From Glycomyces luteolus (GTDB lineage: Bacteria > Actinomycetota > Actinomycetes > Mycobacteriales > Micromonosporaceae), in NCBI RefSeq assembly GCF_027622875.1, contig NZ_JAPZVP010000006.1, positions 179,261 to 243,260 on the forward strand: DNA of 64,000 nucleotides, written 5' to 3'. This document shows positions 48,103 through 58,098 of this stretch, piece by piece. A program made the position numbers and the translations under genes. Numbering within the stretch: position 1 is the first letter of the stretch; each line of letters starts with the position of its first letter. The notes under the pieces were generated by a model. The model had not been told where the DNA came from. It searched no databases and was given only the letters and a program-made list of their open reading frames with translations.

Positions 48103-51100
48103 TCAGGACAGATCGGTGGCCCTCGCCAGCGCCGCCAGCGTCTCGGAGGCGACCACCGGGTCGACCGGGCCGAAGCCGGCCTTCGGCCGGGGCACGCTCC
48201 AGCCGTCCAGACTCTGCCGCGAGAGCACCACGGTCCGCAGTGTCTGGTCCGGGCACTGGTCGATCGCGCCGACCCAGATTCCGGGATCGAGGCCGAGCAC
48301 GAGGTATCCGGCGCCGTGCATGACGCACGACATGCCCGCTTCGATCCCCGCGTCCATCGGCGAGGACCGTTCCCAGCCCTTGCTCGTGAGCCCGAGGAGT
48401 CTCCCGACGGGGACGGTGATCCCCTCGAAGCGTGTCAGGCGGCCCGTCCGCAGTTCTTCCTCGGTGAAGGCCATCACCGGCCGCCCCAGTTGCGGGAAAG
48501 GCTGCAGGATCTCGTAGTCGGCGAGGATCTCGGCCCAGGCTTCGACCTCGTCGCCCATGATCGCGGGGTGGGCGAGCCGGACGGCGGCGTTCGCGGGGAG
48601 TGTGTACTCGTTCTCTTCGACGTCGGTGCAGCCCTTGTCCTCCGCGAGGCGGAAGGTCGTGCGGGTCCCGTCGGTTTCGGCCGTCCACACGAGTCGCCTC
48701 GCGAGGTGCCACACGAGCGGATGCCGCACGAAATGCTCCTCGAATTCGGCGGGCGTCCAGGTGCGGCCCTGCACCATCGCGCGTTCGAGCCGCTTCACCT
48801 GGTCGGCGGCGACGGTCCGGAGGTCCTTCCGGAGGGCCGCGAACCGCTTGTAGGCGGCGTCGGCGAGCAGTTCGTCGTCCTTCGCCGCGGGTTTCGGGAG
48901 GCTCTTGCGCGGTTTGCCGTCCATGTCGGACACGAAGGGTTTGAGCGCCTCGTCGAAGCCGACCTTGAACCGCCTCTGCCCGTAGTCGAGTACGAGCGCT
49001 GATTCCTCGCGCAGCCCGAAGTCGGGCACGAGCCGGTCGCCGAGCTGGTCGGCGGTGAGGCCGAGATTCGCGGCGATCGTTTCGATCTGCTCTCTCGCTT
49101 CGGCTTTGATCGCGGCGAACTTGGCCTTCTCGGCGATCTGGTTGATCGCCCGCAGCGCGGCCTCGGTGCCGATCGCGCCGAGCGCCTTGAGGCCTTTCAC
49201 CGCCCGCTGGTGCTGGCTCTCGCCGGGCCACTTCGCGACGAGCGGCTGGAGGAGGCGCACGGCCTCGTCGTCGGCGAAGTGCGCGAGCTGCGTCAGCGCC
49301 CAACCGTCCTCGGAGGGCGCTCCGGCGGTGATCCACTGCTCGAACAGCGCGAGGGAGAAGCGGGCCAGGGAGATCCGGTCGCAGGTCTCGGCGACGACCG
49401 CGACGCCCGGGTAGTGGTATTCGGGCGTGCCGAGGGCGAGCACGGTGACGAGGTTGCGGACGGCGGCGTTCGGCAACGCCCGCTCGCGCCCGTTGAGCAG
49501 GACCTGCGGCAGCGTCATAGGCGACGCCCAGGCGCCGGCCTGCGGGATCTGGACGCCGACGGGCATCAGCGGATCGATGTCCACCAGCGCTTTGATCGCG
49601 GCGGCGGCCTCGTCTCCATATTGGACGGCGGCTTCGCGCACCGTGTCCGGGCCGTGCGTCGAGGCGAGGTAGCGCAGCGCGACCTCGGCGGCGGCCCGGA
49701 GCTTCTTGGCCTTGCCGAGCGCGTCCGGAACGAGCAGCGCGGCGGCGTCGGCGCGGTGCCGGTCGAGCCACGCGAGTGCGAAGGGCCGCATGGTCTTCAG
49801 CCGTGCGAGTGCGTCGGCGGCGTACCGGGCCGCGGCGAGGTTCGCCACGGGCACCAGCAGGAGTCGGCGCTGTTCCATGTCGTAGCTGGTCGCGCTCAGC
49901 AGCTGTGGTGCCGCGTCGGCTCCCAGGTTCGCCGCGATGCGCTGGAGGATCGCGGTGCTGAAGTAGTGGTGCTCGGGTCGCCAATGCGGCAACAGGTCGG
50001 CGGCGATCGCTCGGGGGGCCAGAGCGAGCAGGACCGCCTGGTCGCTCACGTGCCTGGCGTCGAACTCCCCCGCCTCGGACTCCCAGCGCGTGCGGTCCCA
50101 GTCGCCCTTGCTGTAGCGGGCGAAACCGTGGTGTTGTGCATTGGACCAGGCCTCGTACTCGCCCTCGGCCCAGACCATCCGGTTGATCGGAGCGGGTTCC
50201 AGACCCTTGACGACGACCGGTTCGCTCGCAGCGGCGCCGGTGGTCCAGGGAGGCATGGCCAGCAGCGGGGGCACGGCGTCGGACGGTGCCTCGGGGACGC
50301 GCTGGAGATCGGCGGTGAGGCTCGCGACGGCCGACCGGGTGTCCGCGTCCATCAGCGGGAGTGCGGTGTCGAGCAGGATCGGGTCGGAGTGGAGCAGGGC
50401 CGAGAGCTGCTTGCGCTGGTCGTCGTCGGCACCGGGGACGCGGCGGGCGATCAGTTCCAGTGCGCGCCTGGGGAAGTTCGCGGCGGCCTCCATCGCGAAG
50501 CCCATGGCGTCAGCGGCGTCGAGCCGGTCGAGCAGCAGCGTCATGGCACGCTCGCTGGGCAGGGCCGCGAGCGCACGGTAGAGGATCTTCCTGTCGTTCG
50601 CGTCGACATAGCCGTTGAGGCGCCCCTCGATGACGGGCAGTGCGGCGACCCCGAGCCGGTGGACGAGGTCGGCTATCTCGGAGGCCGGCAGCCAGTAGAA
50701 AGCGGACGCGTCGATCTCGACCGTATCGAGCTGCTGCTCGGTCGTGGCCAAAGCGAGGAACAGGACCGAATAGGACGCGTTCGGCGCCAGGGACCGGTGC
50801 TCTTCGCAGACCTCGTTCAGCCAGGCCTCTTCGTCGGGGACGAGGACGCTCACCGCCAGCCTCAGCTCGGGGCTGGTGCGGCGCTCGGCGAGCGCGGCCA
50901 CGACCGCCTCGTAGTCGGCGGCGGCCGCGATGAGCGCCCTGATCTGGCGGACTTCAGTGTTGTCGTAGAGGTGCGCCCAGCCGGACTTCGCGAGCGGACG
51001 CCGGTTGAGGCCGAACTTCTGGCCGTTCTTCTCCTGGTCGAGGGCGAAGGCCTCGGCGAGCGCGGCCGCGGCGAACGGCAGGCCGTGATCGGCCGCCAGC

Positions 51101-51420
51101 GCGTCGAACACGGGGCGGAATTTCGTCGAGCCGTAGTCGAGCTTGGTGAGCCGCAAGGCGACCGCCGCACCCAGGACGTCGGCTGCCCCGTCGAGGAAGG
51201 CCGAGCAGGCGACGGCGAACTCGTCGTCGGGTTTCACGAGCCTGAACGATCGGAGCCGGTCGGCGTGCTCGCCGAGGAGGGCGCGACCGGCTTCGGGGTC
51301 GCGCTTGATCTTTCGCGGCTTGGCGGCGCCGCGGCGGGGCTGCACGAAGCGCTGCCAGGTTTCGGGGAAGGCGGGTCGGTCCTCGTCGGGCAGTGCTACC
51401 GCGATGACGTCACTGGCCAC
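48103..51420 (-). CDS. DUF4132 domain protein, full-length paralogue
   Basis: A 1105-residue protein. The first 400 residues are helical with HEAT-like features and include the family start pattern LP-x2-W near PETWQRF and the DPEA motif. The middle part has LLAMPPWTTG, then a long repeat-like region (HGPDTVREAAVQYGDEAAAAI). The C-terminal DUF4132 region has DYGQRRFKVGFDEALKPFV, RTWTPAEFEEHF, and ADYEILQPFPQLGRPVMAFTEEE. A final beta-rich part includes VLGLDPGIWVGAI. The start is GTG with GGAG upstream and overlaps the previous gene by 11 bases, showing translational coupling. No enzymatic function is assigned; E. coli relatives are MolR and YehI. Confidence 0.9.
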   Translation of the reverse strand: MASDVIAVALPDEDRPAFPETWQRFVQPRRGAAKPRKIKRDPEAGRALLGEHADRLRSFRLVKPDDEFAVACSAFLDGAADVLGAAVALRLTKLDYGSTKFRPVFDALAADHGLPFAAAALAEAFALDQEKNGQKFGLNRRPLAKSGWAHLYDNTEVRQIRALIAAAADYEAVVAALAERRTSPELRLAVSVLVPDEEAWLNEVCEEHRSLAPNASYSVLFLALATTEQQLDTVEIDASAFYWLPASEIADLVHRLGVAALPVIEGRLNGYVDANDRKILYRALAALPSERAMTLLLDRLDAADAMGFAMEAAANFPRRALELIARRVPGADDDQRKQLSALLHSDPILLDTALPLMDADTRSAVASLTADLQRVPEAPSDAVPPLLAMPPWTTGAAASEPVVVKGLEPAPINRMVWAEGEYEAWSNAQHHGFARYSKGDWDRTRWESEAGEFDARHVSDQAVLLALAPRAIAADLLPHWRPEHHYFSTAILQRIAANLGADAAPQLLSATSYDMEQRRLLLVPVANLAAARYAADALARLKTMRPFALAWLDRHRADAAALLVPDALGKAKKLRAAAEVALRYLASTHGPDTVREAAVQYGDEAAAAIKALVDIDPLMPVGVQIPQAGAWASPMTLPQVLLNGRERALPNAAVRNLVTVLALGTPEYHYPGVAVVAETCDRISLARFSLALFEQWITAGAPSEDGWALTQLAHFADDEAVRLLQPLVAKWPGESQHQRAVKGLKALGAIGTEAALRAINQIAEKAKFAAIKAEAREQIETIAANLGLTADQLGDRLVPDFGLREESALVLDYGQRRFKVGFDEALKPFVSDMDGKPRKSLPKPAAKDDELLADAAYKRFAALRKDLRTVAADQVKRLERAMVQGRTWTPAEFEEHFVRHPLVWHLARRLVWTAETDGTRTTFRLAEDKGCTDVEENEYTLPANAAVRLAHPAIMGDEVEAWAEILADYEILQPFPQLGRPVMAFTEEELRTGRLTRFEGITVPVGRLLGLTSKGWERSSPMDAGIEAGMSCVMHGAGYLVLGLDPGIWVGAIDQCPDQTLRTVVLSRQSLDGWSVPRPKAGFGPVDPVVASETLAALARATDLS

Positions 51421-54400
51421 TTTGCACTCCGTTCAGGCTGGTGAGGGCGCCCAGGATCTCCGAGGCGGTAACCGGGTCGATTTCAGTGGAGAGGCCTCCG
51501 CCCGCGCTTCGCCAGTTCGGCCGCCAGTACTCCAGGCGGTCGGAGAGGAAGATCCCGTCGAGGCGCTGGATCGGGTTCTCGGCGATCATGCCGACCCAGA
51601 TGCCCGGGTCGAGCGCGATGGTGACGTAGCCGCCTCCGGGGATCGGGTAGTAGATGCCGGGTTCGACCCCGGCGTCCTCGGGCGCGGCACGGTGCCAGCC
51701 GCGCTTGGTGAGCGCCAGGAGGCGGCCGATCTCGACGTCGGCGCCGTCGAAGCGGGCCAGGTGCCCGGAGGCGAGTTCCTCATCGGTGAACGCCATGACG
51801 GGACGCGAGAGCTGCTCGAAGGGCTGCAGGATCTCGTAGTCGGACAAGACCTCCGCCCAGGCGTCGATCTCCTTGGGCTCCAAGTGGACCGGGTGCGCGA
51901 GCCGGATCACGGCGTCGTCCGGGAGCGCCACCGACTCGTCGTTCACGTCGCTGTAGGTGCCGTCCTCCGCGATGCGGAACCCGGTGTCGCCGGCCAGCCA
52001 GACCAGCCTGCGCGCCAAGTGCTTGACGAGCGGGTGCGCCGCGAAGAACCGTTCGAACTCCTCGACGGACCAGGTGCGGGAGTCCGCCATGGCCGCTTCG
52101 AGCCGGGAGACCTGGTCGGCGGCGGCGGTGCGCAGTTCCTTCTTCAGCAGCGCGAACCGCTGGTATGCGGCTTCGGCGAGCTCGGCGTCGTCCTTCGCGC
52201 CCGGCTTCGGCAGCGCCTTGCGGGGTTTCCCGGTGTCGTCGGTGACGTACGGGCGCAACTGCTCGTCGAAGGCCACCGTGAATCGGCGCGGACCGTAGTC
52301 GAGCACCAGCGGCTCCGCGCCGAGCCCGAAGTCGGGGACGAGGCGGTCGGCCAGCTGCGCGGAGCTCAGGCCGAGCCCGGCGGCGATCAGTCCGATCTGG
52401 ACACCTGCTTCGGCCTTGAGCGCCTTGAACTTCACCTTCTCAGAGATGCCTTGGATGGCCCGCAGCGCCGTCTCGGAGCCGATCGCGCCCAGCACGCCGA
52501 GACCGTTGACCGCCCGTTTGTGATGGCTCTGACCGGGCCATTGGCGGACCTTCGCGGCGAGCAGCCGCACCGTGGCGTCATCGGCGAAGTGGGCCAGCTG
52601 GGTCAGGGCCCAGGCGTCCTTCGACGGCGCGCCCTCCGCCAGCCACAGCTGGAACAGCGCCCTGCTGAAGCGGGTCAGCGAGCCCCGGTCGCAGGTCTCG
52701 GCGACCACTTCGAGGCCCGGGTACGGATAGTCGGGAGTGGCCAGCGCGAGCACGGTGATCAAGTGCGGCAGCGACGATGACGGCAGCGCCCGTTCGCCGT
52801 CCGCAAGGAGGACCTGCGGCAGCTGCGCCGGGTCGATCCAGGATCCGGGCTTCGGGACTTTCACGCCCGGTTCGAGCGGGTCGCCGTCGAGGAGCGCGGC
52901 GATCGCGGCCGCGGCTTCCGGACCGTACGCTTCGGCGGCGCGGAGGACCGCGTCGGGGCCGTGGCGCAGCGCCAGGAACACCAGGGCGTTCTCGGCGAGC
53001 CGACGCGCTTTCTTGTCCTCCCCCAAGGCGTCCGGGACGAGCATGCGGGCGCCTTCGGTGCCGTGCCGGTCGAACCAGGCGATCGCGCTGGCCCGGGCGG
53101 TCTTGAGGCGGTCGAGCCAGTCGGCGGCGAGCCGGGCGGCCGCGAGGCTGTGGATCGGCGGCAGGGTCGCGTGCTCGATCGGATCGTTCCGCAGCGACTC
53201 CACCAGGCGGGCCGCGGCCGGGGTGCCGAAGCGGGCGAGGATGGTCTTGCCGTAGTCCGTGGTGTACGGGGGGATGCCGCCGGTCCATCGGTCGAAGGCC
53301 TTGGCGGCGATCGCATCGGGCGCGTGGACGAGGAGGTCGCAGTTCATCCGGCCGTGGTCGCGATTCCCGAGGCTGCGCAGCCGGTGCTCCCATTCCCCGT
53401 CGGTGAGGCGGCTGTGATAGCTCTCCGCGGGGACCGCCCAGCGCTCCTGTTCGCCTTCGGCCCAGACGATCCGGGTCTCGGCGGGCGCTTGGAGGCCCGC
53501 GATGACGGCTGCTTTGCGCTTGGGGCGCTTCTGCGTCCACGGCGGCGTGGTAAGCAGTGGAGGGAGGGCTTCGGGCGGGGCCTCCGGCGCTTGCGCGGTG
53601 TCGACGTTCGCTGTGTCGCGGAGTGCTTCTGGGACGACAGCCGCGAGGGCGGCGAGGCGGGGCCGCAGTTCGGGTGGGGTCGTCTCGGCTGCGGCGGCGA
53701 TCGCGCGGAGTGCGCGGCGGGGGAAGCGGGCGGCCGCGTCGGCCGCCGCCGGGAAGACCTGCGGTTCGATGAGGTTGCCGACGAGGTGGGCCATGGCCTC
53801 GTCGCTCGGGAGGACGGCGATGCCGTCGAGGAGCCACCGCCGCCGGTCCGGGTCGTGCTCGTTGCGGAGGGTTGCGAGCAGGTGCGGGAGCGCGGCGGTG
53901 CCGAGGTTGTCGACGGCCGCGGCGATGAGTTTCGGGCTGGTCCAGTAGGGGTCGAGTCGGGAGAGTTTGACGCCGGCGAGCAGCTCGGGCCGGTCGATGA
54001 CGTACCAGAGGAACGCGTCGAATTCGAACGAGCTCGCGCTGCGGTGCTCAGCGCAGATCTCCGCGGCCCAGGTCTCCTGTTCAGGGAAGAGCGCGGTGGC
54101 CACGAAGCGCTGCACGGGGGTGGTCCGGAAGGTCGCGGCCCCGGCGAGCGCCTGGTCGTATTCGGTTTCGGAGGCGGCGGCGAGCAGGCCCCGCACGACG
54201 CCGATGCCGTCGGGGATCTCCTGGACGATCCGGCTGAGGTTCGCGACGGTGCCGTCGCTGATCTGTCGGTCCGCGATGTTGTGGACGCGGGTGCGGTAGT
54301 CGGTGGCCCAGGGGTTGAGCGAGAGCTTGGCGATGGCGGCGCAGACCGCGAACGGCAACCCGTGCTCGATCGTCCAGGCGTCGACTTCGGGGCGCAGGAG

Positions 54401-54700
54401 TTGCCCGGACCCGTGCTTTTCAGTGCTCAGCAGGGCGGCCGTGGCCCCTGCGCCGTACGCGTCCGCCTCGCCGTCGAGGTGGCGCAGGATCGAGGGGGCG
54501 ACGGCCTGGTTGAGGGGGTTGGCCATCGCCGCGCGGAGGTCCTTCTCGTAGCGCGCGGTGCGCACGCGGAGCGTGTTCGGCGCTTCGGGGTCGAGCGTGA
54601 CGGGTTCGCCGATCCGCTTGCCGCGCTTGGGCAGCAGGTAGCCGGACCAGCTTTCGGGGAGCTCGAGTCCGTCTTCTCGGGGTGCGGGTGTCGCTGTCAT
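51410..54700 (-). CDS. DUF4132 domain protein, full-length paralogue
   Basis: A 1096-residue protein, collinear with the paralogues before and after it. Landmarks are LELPESWSGYLLPKRGKR at the N-terminus, LPPLLTTPPWTQKRPKRKA near 390, and LDYGPRRFTVAFDEQLRPYV near 830. Also present are RTWSVEEFERFFAAHPLVKHLARRLVWLAG and SDYEILQPFEQLSRPVMAF. Near the end VTIALDPGIWVGMI matches the neighbour. Residues 1-390 look like helical HEAT-type repeats. It ends 11 bases inside the next gene. A promoter-like TATGCT lies 36 bases before the ATG. Function unknown. Confidence 0.9.
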   Translation of the reverse strand: MTATPAPREDGLELPESWSGYLLPKRGKRIGEPVTLDPEAPNTLRVRTARYEKDLRAAMANPLNQAVAPSILRHLDGEADAYGAGATAALLSTEKHGSGQLLRPEVDAWTIEHGLPFAVCAAIAKLSLNPWATDYRTRVHNIADRQISDGTVANLSRIVQEIPDGIGVVRGLLAAASETEYDQALAGAATFRTTPVQRFVATALFPEQETWAAEICAEHRSASSFEFDAFLWYVIDRPELLAGVKLSRLDPYWTSPKLIAAAVDNLGTAALPHLLATLRNEHDPDRRRWLLDGIAVLPSDEAMAHLVGNLIEPQVFPAAADAAARFPRRALRAIAAAAETTPPELRPRLAALAAVVPEALRDTANVDTAQAPEAPPEALPPLLTTPPWTQKRPKRKAAVIAGLQAPAETRIVWAEGEQERWAVPAESYHSRLTDGEWEHRLRSLGNRDHGRMNCDLLVHAPDAIAAKAFDRWTGGIPPYTTDYGKTILARFGTPAAARLVESLRNDPIEHATLPPIHSLAAARLAADWLDRLKTARASAIAWFDRHGTEGARMLVPDALGEDKKARRLAENALVFLALRHGPDAVLRAAEAYGPEAAAAIAALLDGDPLEPGVKVPKPGSWIDPAQLPQVLLADGERALPSSSLPHLITVLALATPDYPYPGLEVVAETCDRGSLTRFSRALFQLWLAEGAPSKDAWALTQLAHFADDATVRLLAAKVRQWPGQSHHKRAVNGLGVLGAIGSETALRAIQGISEKVKFKALKAEAGVQIGLIAAGLGLSSAQLADRLVPDFGLGAEPLVLDYGPRRFTVAFDEQLRPYVTDDTGKPRKALPKPGAKDDAELAEAAYQRFALLKKELRTAAADQVSRLEAAMADSRTWSVEEFERFFAAHPLVKHLARRLVWLAGDTGFRIAEDGTYSDVNDESVALPDDAVIRLAHPVHLEPKEIDAWAEVLSDYEILQPFEQLSRPVMAFTDEELASGHLARFDGADVEIGRLLALTKRGWHRAAPEDAGVEPGIYYPIPGGGYVTIALDPGIWVGMIAENPIQRLDGIFLSDRLEYWRPNWRSAGGGLSTEIDPVTASEILGALTSLNGVQSGQ

Positions 54701-54736
54701 CGGGGTCCTTCAGAGGGCTGGAGGGGTGCCGCCCCG

Positions 54737-54759
54737 AGCATAGGGCCCGGGGACGGCGC
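54737..54759 (-). promoter_or_regulatory. Weaker copy of the DUF4132 promoter-like motif
   Basis: TATGCT (54737-54742 on the minus strand) lies 36 bases before the ATG at 54700. At the same 6-base distance upstream is an 11-mer that matches GTGTCGCACCG at 6 of 11 positions. Confidence 0.35.
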
Positions 54760-54782
54760 TCCCTCGTGTCGGTCGGTTCGGT

Positions 54783-57700
54783 TCAGGCGCTGGTGAGTCG
54801 GGAGAGCGCGGCGAGGATCTCGGAGGCGGCGACCGCGTCGATGTTCTTGGGCGGCACCGGTACCGGGTCGCCGTGCCACGGATAGGCCTCTGCGCTGACG
54901 AGATGGACGCCGCGCACGGTCTGCTGCGGGTACTCGGCCGGGTAGCCGACGGCGATGCCGGGTTCGACTGCGACGGTGGCGAAGCCGCCGCCCGGCAGGG
55001 CGAAGGCGAGCCCGGGGCACATGCCGCCGGTACGGGGTTCGGCGCGTCGCCAGCCGCGGCGGGTCATGCCGAGGAGGCGTCCGACCTCCACTGTGGCCCC
55101 TTCGAAGCGCTCAAGGCGGCCGGTCGCCAGGTCGTCCTCGGTGAACGCGAAGACGGGCCGGGCGAGCTGCGGGAACGGCTGCAGGATCTCGTAATCGGCG
55201 AAAAGCTCGGCCCAGTCGGCGAGCCGGTGCCCAAGATGGACGGCATGCGCCAATCGCACGGTCGCGTCGTCGGCGAGCGTGAACGCCTCGTCGTCGGCGT
55301 CGCTGAACGAACCGTCCTCGGCGATGCGGAACCCGGCGTCCCCGGCCAGCCACACGAGGCGGCGCGCGAGGTGCCCGGTGAGCGGGTGCTCGGCGAAGTA
55401 CCGCCGGAACTCCGCGGCACTCCAGGCGCGGCCGTCGACCATCGCGGCTTCGAGCCGCGACACCTGCTCGGCCGCGACGGCCTTCAACTCCCGCTTCAGC
55501 GCCGTGAAGCGCGCGTACGCGTCGTCGGCGACGCCCGGGGCGTCCTTGGCGCCGGGCTTCGGGAGGCTCTTGCGCGGCTTTCCGGACTCATCGATCACGA
55601 ACGGCCGCAAGTGCTCGTCGAAGGCCACGGTGAAGGCGCGCGTCCCGTAGTCGAGCACGATCGTGGCCTTGTCGCCGAGCCCGAAGTCGGGGACGAGCCG
55701 GTCCGACAACTGCTCCTGGTCGAGGCCGAGCTCCCCCGCGATCGCCTCGATCTGGCGGGTGGCCTCCGCCTTGAGCGCCTTGAACTTCACCTTGTCGGCG
55801 ATCTGCTTGACCGCGCGCAGCGCCTCCTCAGTGCCGATCGCGCCGAGTACCTCGAGCCCGGCGACGGCGCGCCGGTGCTGGCCTTCGCCGGGCCAGTCCC
55901 GGATGCGCGGCGCGAGCGTCCACACGGTCGCGTCGTCGGCGAAATGGATGAGCTGCGTCAGCGCCCAGGAGTCCTTCGCCGGTGCGCCGATCGCCGTCCA
56001 CCGGTCGAACAGGGCCCGGCTGAACCGGGCGAGTGAGGCGCGGTCGCAGGCTTCGGCGACCACCACGACCCCGGCGTAGTCGTACTCCGGAGTGCCCAGG
56101 GCCAGCACGGTGATCAAGTGCGGGATCGACTCGGCGGGCAGCGCGCGCTCGCCGTCTTTGAGGAGCACCTGCGGCAGGATCAGCGGTGAGACCCAGTTCC
56201 CGGGCTGGGGGACCTTGACGCGCGGGATCACTGGGTCGGCCTCGAGCAGGGCCGTGATCGCCTCGGCCGCTTCGGCTCCGTATTCGGCGGCCCCGGCCGT
56301 GACGGCTCCGCTGGCGTAGAGCGAGGCGAGGTGGGCCAGCGCGAACTCGGCATACCGGCGCAGCCGCTTGTCGGTTCCCAGGGCGTCGGGCACCAGGTAC
56401 GGCACCGCGGCGAGCCCGTGGCGCCGGAACCACCCGACCGCGCTGGGACGGGCCGATCTGAGCCGCTCCAGCCGTTCGGCCGCGATGCGGGCGGCGGTCA
56501 GGTTCAGGATCGGCCCGGGAAGCGCATCGCAGCGGTGGTCGGCGGCGGGGACCTTGAGCACCCGGTCGATCACGCGATCGCCGTAGCGGGCCAGGACGCG
56601 CAGGAGGTCCTCCGACCAGGAGGCGTCCGCCTCGCCCTGCCAGCGCTCCAGGAGCGCCTCGGCCCGTTCGGGGGTCGCGTACGCGAGGCCGTGGGCGAAC
56701 TGCCAGGGCTCGAGGTCCCGCGCATCGATCCAGACCGGGTCCTCGATCCAGAGCTCCAGGGTCCGATTCCACCGGTCCTGCTCGGCTTCGGTCCACGCCA
56801 CGTGCGATTCGGCGGGCGGCTCGAGGCCTTCGATGACGACCGGCTTCGCCTTGGGCCGCTTGCGGGTCCACGGCGGGGCGACCAGCAGCGGCGGCAGGTC
56901 CTCGGGTGCGGCGGACGGCACGCGGCCGTCGCCGGTGAGCAGGTCGGCGAGGACCGACCGGTCCGCTTCGCTCACATGGACGTGCAGCGCCGGGTCGATG
57001 CGGTTCACGACGGCGGCGGTCCAGAGGCGCACGTCGGCGTTCGCGGTCGGGGCGAGCCGCGCGGCGGCGCGGAGGGCGCGGACGGGGAAGCGGGCGGCGG
57101 CCTCGGTCGCCGCCTCCCAGACGTTCGGCGAGTCGAGGTGCGCGAACACGAACGCCGTGGCGTCGTCGAGTGGTATCAGGGCGATCGCCCGGTAGAGCTG
57201 CTTTCGGAAGTCGTCGTTGTAGTAGTGGCGGGCTTTGTGGGTCTCGAGGAGGACGGGCAGTGCGTCGGTGCCGAGCCCGCCGAGCAGGACCGCGAGGGTG
57301 TCGACGTCGGCGATGCAGCCGTCGATCTCGGTGATGCCCGCGGCGGCCAGGTGCTCGGGGCGGCTGGCGGCGTGCGCGACGACCAGGTCGGCCGAGGCCC
57401 AGTGCCGGGCCTTCCCGTAGTCGGCGCAGGCTTCGAGAACCCAATCGGTCTCAGTGGGGAGCAGGAGCATGGCGGCGATGCGCTTCGGGGCCGTGTCGCG
57501 GTGCGCGGCGACCGCCGCGACGGCTTCGGCGTACTCCTCGTCCGACGCGGCGGCCAGGGTCGACCGCACCGCGGCGATCCCGCCGTGGGCCAGTTCGTGG
57601 TCGCAGGTCTCGGGATGCTCGACCTCGTGCTCCTTGGCGATGCGGTGCCCGCTGACGGCACCGCCGTAGTACCCGTCGGTGACCGGGGCGAGGGCGAGTC

Positions 57701-58079
57701 GCTCGACGGCCGCGGCCACGGCGAAGGCCAGGCCGTGCTCCTGCAGCCAGCAGGCGAACTCCGGGTACAGCATCGAGGTGTGGGCGCGGCGGTCGTAGTC
57801 GAGGATCAGCGTCGCGACCGCGGCGGCGCCGCGCGGATCGGGCTTCCCTTCGAGGTAGGCCTCCGCGTCCGCGGCGTACGGCGCGTTGCCGCCGGTCGCC
57901 AGTGCGGCCCGGATCGTCGCCTCGCGGGCCGTGATCAGCTCGCGGTGCCGGACGAGCGCTTCGGGGTCGGCGGGCGCGGCCGGGTTCCCGGCGCGCCTGC
58001 CGCGCCACGGCAGCGGCTTGGCGTTCCAGGCCGCCGGCAGTACCAGCTGGTCTTCTTGGGGGGCAACGTGATCGGTCAT
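54783..58079 (-). CDS. DUF4132 domain protein, first gene of the paralogue array
   Basis: A 1098-residue protein that starts MTDHVAPQEDQLVLPAAW. Landmarks are DLPPLLVAPPWTRKRPKAK (about 394-412) and LDYGTRAFTVAFDEHLRPFV. The C-terminal region contains RAWSAAEFRRYFAEHPLTGHLARRL and ADYEILQPFPQLARPVFAF. The first 390 residues are helical and repeat-like. I chose the ATG at 58079; the frame stays open to 59306 across ctaB, but that part has shadow composition. It follows a terminator and a motif with an inverted repeat, so it is probably the first gene of the array. No function is known for the family. Confidence 0.9.
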   Translation of the reverse strand: MTDHVAPQEDQLVLPAAWNAKPLPWRGRRAGNPAAPADPEALVRHRELITAREATIRAALATGGNAPYAADAEAYLEGKPDPRGAAAVATLILDYDRRAHTSMLYPEFACWLQEHGLAFAVAAAVERLALAPVTDGYYGGAVSGHRIAKEHEVEHPETCDHELAHGGIAAVRSTLAAASDEEYAEAVAAVAAHRDTAPKRIAAMLLLPTETDWVLEACADYGKARHWASADLVVAHAASRPEHLAAAGITEIDGCIADVDTLAVLLGGLGTDALPVLLETHKARHYYNDDFRKQLYRAIALIPLDDATAFVFAHLDSPNVWEAATEAAARFPVRALRAAARLAPTANADVRLWTAAVVNRIDPALHVHVSEADRSVLADLLTGDGRVPSAAPEDLPPLLVAPPWTRKRPKAKPVVIEGLEPPAESHVAWTEAEQDRWNRTLELWIEDPVWIDARDLEPWQFAHGLAYATPERAEALLERWQGEADASWSEDLLRVLARYGDRVIDRVLKVPAADHRCDALPGPILNLTAARIAAERLERLRSARPSAVGWFRRHGLAAVPYLVPDALGTDKRLRRYAEFALAHLASLYASGAVTAGAAEYGAEAAEAITALLEADPVIPRVKVPQPGNWVSPLILPQVLLKDGERALPAESIPHLITVLALGTPEYDYAGVVVVAEACDRASLARFSRALFDRWTAIGAPAKDSWALTQLIHFADDATVWTLAPRIRDWPGEGQHRRAVAGLEVLGAIGTEEALRAVKQIADKVKFKALKAEATRQIEAIAGELGLDQEQLSDRLVPDFGLGDKATIVLDYGTRAFTVAFDEHLRPFVIDESGKPRKSLPKPGAKDAPGVADDAYARFTALKRELKAVAAEQVSRLEAAMVDGRAWSAAEFRRYFAEHPLTGHLARRLVWLAGDAGFRIAEDGSFSDADDEAFTLADDATVRLAHAVHLGHRLADWAELFADYEILQPFPQLARPVFAFTEDDLATGRLERFEGATVEVGRLLGMTRRGWRRAEPRTGGMCPGLAFALPGGGFATVAVEPGIAVGYPAEYPQQTVRGVHLVSAEAYPWHGDPVPVPPKNIDAVAASEILAALSRLTSA

Positions 58080-58098
58080 CGATGTCCTTCGTCGGGAA

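Larger units (their letters stand above)
46264..55198. repeat. 22-base near-identical segment present in all four DUF4132 genes
   Basis: The stretch coding DYEILQPF lies at 46264-46285, 48500-48521, 51822-51843 and 55177-55198. The first three copies are identical over 22 bases; the fourth has one change. Longer imperfect similarity surrounds each copy. These are candidate sites for recombination between paralogues. Confidence 0.75.

Noticed and set aside
52961-54796. Long plus-strand frames opposite the DUF4132 genes (also 49210-51444 and 56331-58235)
   Set aside because: They mirror conserved DUF4132 coding sequence and have low-complexity composition and no ribosome sites.
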